Assembly (NCBI GenBank): GCA_024645245.1
Contig: JAHEBN010000001.1
Span: 1-64,000, forward strand
Direction of reading: 5' to 3'
DNA: 64,000 nucleotides
DNA from: Jiulongibacter sp.
GTDB lineage: Bacteria; Bacteroidota; Bacteroidia; Cytophagales; Spirosomataceae
The notes below the pieces were generated by a model that had not been told where the DNA came from, searched no databases, and saw nothing but the letters and a program-made list of their open reading frames with translations. Positions 58,548-64,000 of the stretch are shown here, one piece after another (position 1 is the stretch's first letter; each line of letters begins with the position of its first letter). Position numbers and translations under genes: made by a program.

Positions 58548-59243
58548 TTATTGGCCTGATTCTGCTTCCAGCCTGGATTTGTATTTCTTGGCTAAAGTTG
58601 CTTCTGTGGCGGTTGGATAATCTGTTATTAATTCTCCGTAAGCTTCTATTGCCGATTCTGTATTCTTTGCTTCTTCGTAAGCACCAGCCAGTTTCATCAA
58701 ATAGCCAGGTGTAATAAACTTATTAGGTTTAAAATCAACTGCCTTTTTGTAATAAGAAATGGCATCGTCCAATTCATTTTTTTCTGCATGTGCATCTCCG
58801 ATTAAGCAATAAGCTCTTCCTTGTACTACTTCATCATTAGCATTAAAATTTTCTAATCTTTCAATAGCCTCGTCGTATTTCCCTTGCTTCATATAAATTA
58901 TACCAACATATAAGTTAGCTAATTTACCCGCCTTGGTAGAACTATAATCATCAGCAATTTCTAAAAGACCAGCATTACCACCAGCACCATTTAGGGCTAA
59001 ATTTAGGGAGTCGTTTTCAAAATAGAAAACCGAATCGTACATTGCCGCCTGTGCTTCCTGATTTTGAGTGGTGGTGTAGTATTTATATCCAAAATAACCC
59101 AAAACCACCGCAATGATAGCACCACCTGCATAGGTCAATAGATTTTTGTTTTTTGTAAAGAATGATTCGGCCTTTACTATTTCGTGTTGAAGTGCCTCTG
59201 CACTTTCGATAAATTCAAGACCAGTTTTTTCTTTTTTTGCCAT
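58548..59243 (-). CDS. single-pass membrane TPR protein (YfgM-like)
   Basis: The 231-residue product has an N-terminal cytoplasmic segment, one membrane helix (about 38-56, LLTYAGGAIIAVVLGYFGY), and TPR repeats to the end (about 90-225; MKQGKYDEAIERLENFNAN, EKNELDDAISYYKKAVDFKP). This topology resembles YfgM, a Sec-translocon-associated chaperone partner. It is a single gene with a clear terminator. A -7 element (TAACTTTG, 59279-59272 on the minus strand) lies upstream. Confidence 0.87.
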   Translation of the reverse strand: MAKKEKTGLEFIESAEALQHEIVKAESFFTKNKNLLTYAGGAIIAVVLGYFGYKYYTTTQNQEAQAAMYDSVFYFENDSLNLALNGAGGNAGLLEIADDYSSTKAGKLANLYVGIIYMKQGKYDEAIERLENFNANDEVVQGRAYCLIGDAHAEKNELDDAISYYKKAVDFKPNKFITPGYLMKLAGAYEEAKNTESAIEAYGELITDYPTATEATLAKKYKSRLEAESGQ

Positions 59244-59393
59244 TTTTTCTTACTTAAAAAATTTCGAGGTGCAAAGTTATAAAATTGATTTTGAACTATG
59301 CACATTATATGATAATTATTACTAATGATCAGCAACTTCTAAATTTTAACCAAAATTTAAGATTTAATAAAAAAATATCGGTATTGCTTTCCA

Positions 59394-59421
59394 ATACTTC
59401 GTACTTCCAGCTTCGAGCTTT
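59394..59421. repeat. short heptamer array (GAAGCTS family)
   Basis: On the minus strand units GAAGCTG, GAAGTAC, GAAGTAT follow a partial unit AAGCTC. This is the same unit as the 15-copy array at 44855-44959. It lies immediately after the pdhA stop. Confidence 0.75.
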
Positions 59422-59427
59422 TTCAAC

Positions 59428-60447
59428 CTACTCCATCACAAAAGGATAATCCTCCTGAGCATAAATATCTTTGTAAGCCTCCGAAGGCTCCGGGAATGGG
59501 CTCTCTTCAGCAAATTTCACCGACTCGTCAACAGTAACCTTTATTTTTGCATCGATTTCATCCAATTCCTGCTCTGTGGCTATTCCGCTTGTAAGGATTG
59601 TATGTTTTACCATTTCCACTGGGTCACGCATTTTCCATTCGGCTACTTCTTCTTTAGTGCGGTATTTTTGCGGATCCGACATCGAGTGACCTCTGAAACG
59701 GTAGGTTTTAAATTCAAGAAATGTAGGTCCATCACCTTTTCGAGCTCTATCGGCTGCACGACTCACTGCTTCATGCACCGCTTCCACATCCATGGCATCT
59801 ACTGGCTCGGCAGGCATGTCATAAGCTTCGGCAAGGGTGTATAATTCACGAACATTGGAGCTTCGGCTTACGGCCGTTCCCATGGCATAGCCATTATTTT
59901 CTACAACAAAAATTGTTGGGATTTTCCAGGTCATCGCCATATTAAAAGCTTCATGAAAAGCCCCCTGACGTACCGCACCATCACCCATGTAGCATATACA
60001 TAGGTTATCAGTTCCCTTATATTTCTCAGCAAAACCAATACCCGCACCCAAAGGAATCTGAGCACCCACAATACCGTGGCCACCCATAAAACCTACCGAA
60101 ATATCAAATATATGCATCGAGCCACCTTTACCTTTGGTGGTACCAGTAGCTTTTCCATATAACTCAGCCATTATGGCATTTGGCGATGTACCTAGTGCCA
60201 GCGGGTGCCCGTGGTCACGATAGGCCGTTATATATTTGTCACCTTTTTTCAATGCCGAAACTGCCCCCGAAGAGCAAGCCTCCTGCCCGATATATAAATG
60301 ACAAAAACCTCTGATTTTTTGCTGACCGTACAATTGCCCTGCTTTTTCTTCAAATTTACGCTGAAGCTGCATTGACTCGTACCAGTAAATATATTGCTCT
60401 TTCGAATACTTAACCTTCGCTGCCTCTTTCTTTTTGCTTGCTGCCAT
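59428..60447 (-). CDS. pdhA: pyruvate dehydrogenase E1 component, alpha subunit
   Basis: This is the thiamine-diphosphate-dependent alpha subunit of the E1 heterotetramer, converting pyruvate to acetyl-lipoyl-E2. The 339-residue product has YIGQEACSSGAVSAL, YRDHGHPLALG, GGSMHIFD, the ThDP motif GDGAVRQGAFHEAFNMA...ENNGYAMGTAVS, and FRGHSMSDPQKYRTKEE with the phosphorylation-loop-like region. No beta subunit gene is adjacent, so it must be elsewhere. A -7 element (TATTTTTG, 60491-60484 on the minus strand) lies 37 bp upstream. Confidence 0.95.
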   Translation of the reverse strand: MAASKKKEAAKVKYSKEQYIYWYESMQLQRKFEEKAGQLYGQQKIRGFCHLYIGQEACSSGAVSALKKGDKYITAYRDHGHPLALGTSPNAIMAELYGKATGTTKGKGGSMHIFDISVGFMGGHGIVGAQIPLGAGIGFAEKYKGTDNLCICYMGDGAVRQGAFHEAFNMAMTWKIPTIFVVENNGYAMGTAVSRSSNVRELYTLAEAYDMPAEPVDAMDVEAVHEAVSRAADRARKGDGPTFLEFKTYRFRGHSMSDPQKYRTKEEVAEWKMRDPVEMVKHTILTSGIATEQELDEIDAKIKVTVDESVKFAEESPFPEPSEAYKDIYAQEDYPFVME

Positions 60448-60568
60448 AGTGATGTTACGCTTAGAATCTTATTAAAAGGACTGCAAAAATAAGGATTAAA
60501 CCTTTACAGCCGAAAATTATCATTTATTTAAATATTTAACCAAGCAGAAAGTCTGTTTTGGGGCTGCC

Positions 60569-60680
60569 CATGCTACAGCATGGTCGGGCTATACGCTCCC
60601 GCTTTTTATGGGAGGCATTGGTGCTTATCGGCAACTGCCCAGAGCCCATAAAAGAGCTCCGCTGCTATCCCTCAGCCGGC
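60569..60680. repeat. REP-like inverted-repeat element
   Basis: In the 460-bp gap between pdhA and recF, GCTTTTTATGGG (60601-60612) faces CCCATAAAAGAGC (60645-60657). The flanking parts are imperfectly inverted (CGGGCTATACGCTCCCGC against GAGCTCCGCTGCTATCCC). A smaller hairpin CATGCTACAGCATG sits at its left end. It is GC-richer than the surroundings, has no ORF, and resembles dispersed palindromic elements of Bacteroidota genomes. Confidence 0.65.
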
Positions 60681-60692
60681 TTACGCACGATT

Positions 60693-60760
60693 TCCCTATG
60701 TGACCTATGTGTTAAAAAAAAGTAAACTCATAGCCACAATAGAATTACGTAGATTTTAAA
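60693..60760. repeat. dispersed CTATGTG-type repeat, second locus
   Basis: CCCTATGTGACCTATGTG, then CATAGCCACAATAG and CGTAGATTTT. This is the inverted counterpart of the element at 15349-15522. The remainder of the gap up to recF shows no ORF. Confidence 0.7.
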
Positions 60761-60907
60761 ATAGGATAATTAATGATACGTAAAATTTTGATTTCCAGGT
60801 TCCTGAAATTAAAACACTAAACATCTGCCTATTGACATACTCACCTATTTCCATCATCTATATTATAATTTAACTTTGGCATTCCACCAAAACCTCCTCA
60901 TTTTTGC

Positions 60908-61996
60908 ATGAATATGCACATCAGTAAAATTTTCCTTTCCAATTTCCGGAATTACGAAGAGCAAGCTTTCGAGTTTTCTCCTCAGGTAAATTGCATTGTG
61001 GGCGATAATGGAAGCGGGAAAACCAACCTGATCGATGCCATTTATTTTTTGGCTCTTACTAAAAGTTCACTGCATAATCACGATCTGCTAAGTATAAAGC
61101 ACGAAGAAGATTATATGCTTTTTGAAGGTTTATTTGAAGATAAAAATCAAACTGATCGCATTACTATCTCCATGCAGAGGGGTTTGAAAAAAAATGTATT
61201 AACCAATAAACAACCTTACGAACGCATTTCCGACCACATCGGCAAATATCCCGTAGTATTAATAGCACCCGACGACACCGACCTGATTCGCGACGGCAGC
61301 GAGACACGCAGGCGGCTTTTTGATGGAATTATATCTCAATTCGACAATAACTATTTGGCTGACTATCAAAAATATAACAGACTGCTGGAGCAAAGAAACA
61401 GCCTGCTGAAGCAATTTTCAGAGCGACAATATTTTGATCAGGCATTATTAGATATTTATTCTGAGCCGCTTTTAGAAACCGGCCTCAGTTTGCATCAGCA
61501 GCGATTTGATTTCCTGCAAAAGTTTTTACCGATAGTAAAGCAACATTACGATCAGATAAGCGAACATAAAGAAAATATCGAGATAGTATATAATTCAGAG
61601 CTGGGCGATCCTCGATTCAGAGAAATTTTCAAAGCCAATGAGTTTGCCGATCGCCAGGCACAACGAACCCTGAAAGGTATCCATAAAGATGATTTTCTGT
61701 TTGAATTCAATGAGTTTCCTCTGAAAAAATTTGGCTCACAAGGGCAGAAAAAGTCTTTTATTATGGCTTTACGTCTGGCTCAATTTGATTTATTGGAAAA
61801 AGAAAAGGGGAAAAAACCCATATTACTATTGGATGATATTTTTGACAAACTAGACGATCACCGTATTCACCAACTTATAGAAAGTATTGCTCAGGGAAAA
61901 TTTGGCCAGGTATTTATCACAGATGCTCGCCCTGAGAGATCCGAAAAACTGGTTCAGAAACTCACACAGGAAGTTAAGTTTATTAAAACCTGTTGA
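60908..61996 (+). CDS. recF: DNA replication and repair protein RecF
   Basis: RecF loads RecA at gapped DNA with RecOR. The 362-residue product has the SMC-like ATPase motifs: ISKIFLSNFRNYEE, Walker A GDNGSGKTN (about 34-42), the D-loop/signature region FGSQGQKKSFIMALRLAQ, and Walker B PILLLDDIFDKLDDHR. The first ATG (60908) is two codons before a second ATG at 60914. A promoter-like TTTG-N19 with an imperfect -7 box abuts the start, so the transcript may be almost leaderless and begin at the second ATG. Confidence 0.96.
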   Translation: MNMHISKIFLSNFRNYEEQAFEFSPQVNCIVGDNGSGKTNLIDAIYFLALTKSSLHNHDLLSIKHEEDYMLFEGLFEDKNQTDRITISMQRGLKKNVLTNKQPYERISDHIGKYPVVLIAPDDTDLIRDGSETRRRLFDGIISQFDNNYLADYQKYNRLLEQRNSLLKQFSERQYFDQALLDIYSEPLLETGLSLHQQRFDFLQKFLPIVKQHYDQISEHKENIEIVYNSELGDPRFREIFKANEFADRQAQRTLKGIHKDDFLFEFNEFPLKKFGSQGQKKSFIMALRLAQFDLLEKEKGKKPILLLDDIFDKLDDHRIHQLIESIAQGKFGQVFITDARPERSEKLVQKLTQEVKFIKTC

Positions 61997-62050
61997 TCTC
62001 AGTTATGATTTGTAGAAGATTAAGATAAAACGGACAATAAATTTAAAAAA

Positions 62051-62084
62051 TAAAGCCCCGCTTGCATGCACAAACGAGGCTTTA
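62051..62084. terminator. bidirectional terminator between recF and the aminotransferase gene
   Basis: TAAAGCCCCG (62051-62060) pairs with CGAGGCTTTA (62075-62084) with one mismatch, between two convergent genes. Flanking A and T runs serve both strands. Confidence 0.8.
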
Positions 62085-62102
62085 TAATTATCCAATTAAA
62101 AT

Positions 62103-63317
62103 TTACTTTAAAGTAGCCACAGCCGTTTTGATACGCTCAATAGCTTCCAACAAATTTTCGTCAGAAGCAGCCGTTGAGATACGAATACAATTGGGTGCAC
62201 CAAAACCCGAACCCGAAACTGTAGCAACATAAGCTTTTTCAAGCAACCACATTGATAAATCGTCGGCGTCTTTGATTTCAGTTTCTCCATCTGTTTTTCC
62301 GAAATAAGTGCTAACATCCGGGAATGCATAAAAAGCACCATCCGGTATGTTTACTTTAAAGCCTGGAATTGCCTTAAGCCCGTCTACCACCAAGCCTCTT
62401 CTGCGTAAATAAGCTTCCTTCATTATAGCAGGGGCACTCATATCATCCCAGGCCACTACCGAGGCTTTCTGAGCGATATGGTTGGTGCCTGATGTTACCT
62501 GTCCTTGTAATTTGTCGATACCATCCACAATCCATTTGGCGGCACCAATAAAACCTATTCTCCAGCCGGTCATGGCAAAACCTTTCGCCATACCGTTTAC
62601 GGTAATCACTCTGTCTTTTATTGCAGGAATAGAGCCAATGCTAAAGTGGCCTTCTTCTAAAAAGTTGATATACTCATATATTTCATCTGCCAACACAAAA
62701 ATGTTTTCGTGTTTTTCAACAATCGCCGCTATTTTTCTCAATTCAGCCTCGCTGTAAACAGAGCCAGTAGGGTTATTTGGCGAAGCATACATAATCATTT
62801 TTGTTTTGGGAGTAATCGCAGCTTCGATTTGTTCCGGTGTTACTTTGAAATCGTTTTCAAAAGCACCATTCAAAACCACCGCCTTGCCATCTGCCAGCTT
62901 TACCATTTCCGAATAACTCACCCAATAAGGAGCTAAAATGATAACCTCATCACCCGGATTGATCAATACCTGAATAGCATTGGCAAGGGAGTGCTTGGCA
63001 CCGGTTGAAACAATTATATTCTCTGGTTTCCAATCTATATTATTGTCGCGTTTAAACTTGTCTGCAATAGCTTTACGCAACTCAGCGATACCCGAAACGG
63101 GCGTATAATTGTGAAAACCACCATCAATTGCAGCTTTAGCAGCTTCGCAAATGTGTTTGGGTGTTTTAAAATCAGGCTCACCAACCGAAAGGTTGATAAC
63201 TTTGTGCCCTTGAGCGGCAATTTCTCTTGATTTTTTCGACATCGCCAGTGTTGCCGATTCCTCAAGATTGTTAATTCTGTCGGCCAATAAAGCCGTACTT
63301 TCTAATACTGCAGACAT
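62103..63317 (-). CDS. pyridoxal-phosphate-dependent aminotransferase, aspartate aminotransferase-like
   Basis: The ATG at 63317 (MSAVLESTALLADRI) gives 404 residues; an ATG eight codons upstream would add an atypical leader. Class I/II aminotransferase features: INLSVGEPDFKTP, STGAKHSLANAIQVL, YASPNNPTGSVYS, LADEIYEYINF, and the PLP-lysine in VNGMAKGFAMTGWRIGF, with the C-terminal Arg region NCIRISTAASDE. This is the subgroup of bacterial aspartate/prephenate aminotransferases (AspC-Thermus type). A -7 element TAATTTTG (63404-63397 on the minus strand) lies upstream. Confidence 0.94.
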   Translation of the reverse strand: MSAVLESTALLADRINNLEESATLAMSKKSREIAAQGHKVINLSVGEPDFKTPKHICEAAKAAIDGGFHNYTPVSGIAELRKAIADKFKRDNNIDWKPENIIVSTGAKHSLANAIQVLINPGDEVIILAPYWVSYSEMVKLADGKAVVLNGAFENDFKVTPEQIEAAITPKTKMIMYASPNNPTGSVYSEAELRKIAAIVEKHENIFVLADEIYEYINFLEEGHFSIGSIPAIKDRVITVNGMAKGFAMTGWRIGFIGAAKWIVDGIDKLQGQVTSGTNHIAQKASVVAWDDMSAPAIMKEAYLRRRGLVVDGLKAIPGFKVNIPDGAFYAFPDVSTYFGKTDGETEIKDADDLSMWLLEKAYVATVSGSGFGAPNCIRISTAASDENLLEAIERIKTAVATLK

Positions 63318-63570
63318 TTTGTTTAAATTATTGGTAAACAATGATTTATTGATCTCGATTTTTCCTGTAACCTAACAGGGCTCACGAAATCGGGTGCAAA
63401 ATTAGTTGCTTATTTTGGGTTTATGAAAGGAAAGGTGGAAAAAGAAGAGAAAGAAAAAAGGAAAGCAAAAAAGTAAGGCTGAATTTTAAATTGGCAACAA
63501 TTTTAATAAAAACATCAAAAATTACCATTTAATACCTATATGAATTTCCTTTTAAAAAAAGCCATTCCAA

Positions 63571-64000
63571 ATGGTAATTTTATTTCACCAAAATAATTTT
63601 AGATTGGGCAAAATAGCAGTTTTTCTAATTTCATTGCTTTTGGTCTCTTGCGGACTAATACCTATTCAAGATTACAATTTTGATGTAATTTTAGACATTG
63701 CGGTCTACAATAAAAATGGGGAAGATTTACTGGATACTAACTTAACGAATTCGTTTAAAGACTTTGAAATCCTTTTTGAATACGATCAAATTCCAGGTCA
63801 AAAATTACATGGCGGCATTCCGATTTTCAATAGTCCAAGGTTTTCACATAACGAAAATCGAAACATTATTTCAATTTTGGGAACCGATATATTGCAAAAA
63901 GGCATGCCCGAAATTAGTAAAGTTAAGATTTCCTGGCCAGATGGAACGGCAGATAAATTCACCTTTATTTTTAAAGACTCCAAAAATTTAGGTATTGTGA
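63571..64000 (+). CDS. hypothetical lipoprotein (partial, 3' end off the window)
   Basis: The ATG at 63571 opens a frame that runs to the end of the window (143 codons). The N-terminus (KIAVFLISLLLVSCGLIP) is a lipoprotein signal with lipobox LVSC. The visible mature part is beta-rich (DYNFDVILDIAVYNKNG, then KVKISWPDGTADKF). I do not recognise the family. The 229-bp gap before it (63342-63570) has a purine-rich tract but no other feature. Confidence 0.72.
   Translation, partial: MVILFHQNNFRLGKIAVFLISLLLVSCGLIPIQDYNFDVILDIAVYNKNGEDLLDTNLTNSFKDFEILFEYDQIPGQKLHGGIPIFNSPRFSHNENRNIISILGTDILQKGMPEISKVKISWPDGTADKFTFIFKDSKNLGIV

Overview
The window looks like a chromosomal segment of a Bacteroidota bacterium, most likely of the Cytophagales. 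The base composition is AT-rich. Start regions lack Shine-Dalgarno sequences, and several carry the Bacteroidota promoter pattern (TTTG, about 19 nt, TAnnTTTG). The gene families are typical of the phylum: a TonB-dependent receptor paired with a DUF4249 lipoprotein, DUF4292, PorT-like barrels, LytTR/LytS two-component systems, and a planctomycete-type cytochrome cluster (PSD1/DUF1501). The genus is inference. I saw no rRNA, tRNA, CRISPR array, transposase or prophage.

Layout. 1-2.0 kb: the 5' part of a TMTC-like membrane protein with TPRs. 2.2-6.8 kb: TPR protein, DUF4292 lipoprotein, a catalytically degenerate EnvC/LytM protein and panB. 6.8-9.5 kb: a beta-propeller/phosphoesterase lipoprotein. 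9.6-13.1 kb: a three-gene ribose salvage operon (ribokinase, exported ADP-ribosylglycohydrolase-fold enzyme, sugar permease). 13.3-18.0 kb: a ComEC-like channel, a PduO-type cobalamin adenosyltransferase, a small membrane protein and queA. 18-23.5 kb: a glucuronate module (LacI-type regulator, operator, uxuA, GH67 alpha-glucuronidase, SDR). 23.7-29.9 kb: a compact RiPP locus, described below. 30-38.2 kb: a DEAD-box helicase, TonB receptor/DUF4249 pair, PepSY-like lipoprotein, and an ECF sigma factor with a partner predicted to span both membranes. 38.3-40.3 kb: PorT-like barrel and tyrS. 40.7-48.4 kb: cytochrome c/DUF1549/DUF1553 protein, DUF1501 protein, exported TIM-barrel isomerase, DUF2231-cytochrome-LRR protein and a GguC/AraD1-like enzyme. 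48.6-64 kb: mostly housekeeping genes (GH25, ABC-F, sulfite-oxidase-like enzyme, serS, lysC, ribH, pdhA, recF, aminotransferase) and the start of a lipoprotein gene.

The most interesting region is 24.9-29.9 kb. A full-length class I lanthipeptide dehydratase (LanB) overlaps the 3' end of a LytS-type histidine kinase. Between that kinase and its LytTR response regulator lies a 47-codon gene with its own near-consensus promoter. Its product has a LanB-leader-like N-terminus and a Ser/Thr-rich C-terminus without any cysteine. No LanC cyclase, protease or dedicated exporter is present. I propose that the locus makes a dehydrated, non-lanthionine peptide that may be sensed by the adjacent kinase, i.e. 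a RiPP signalling circuit rather than a conventional lantibiotic cluster.

Several dispersed repeats punctuate the window: a GAAGCTS heptamer family at three loci (one in frame inside queA), a CTATGTG-type intergenic element at two loci, a REP-like inverted repeat upstream of recF, and an octamer tandem repeat that contributes the stop codon of the ADP-ribosylglycohydrolase gene.
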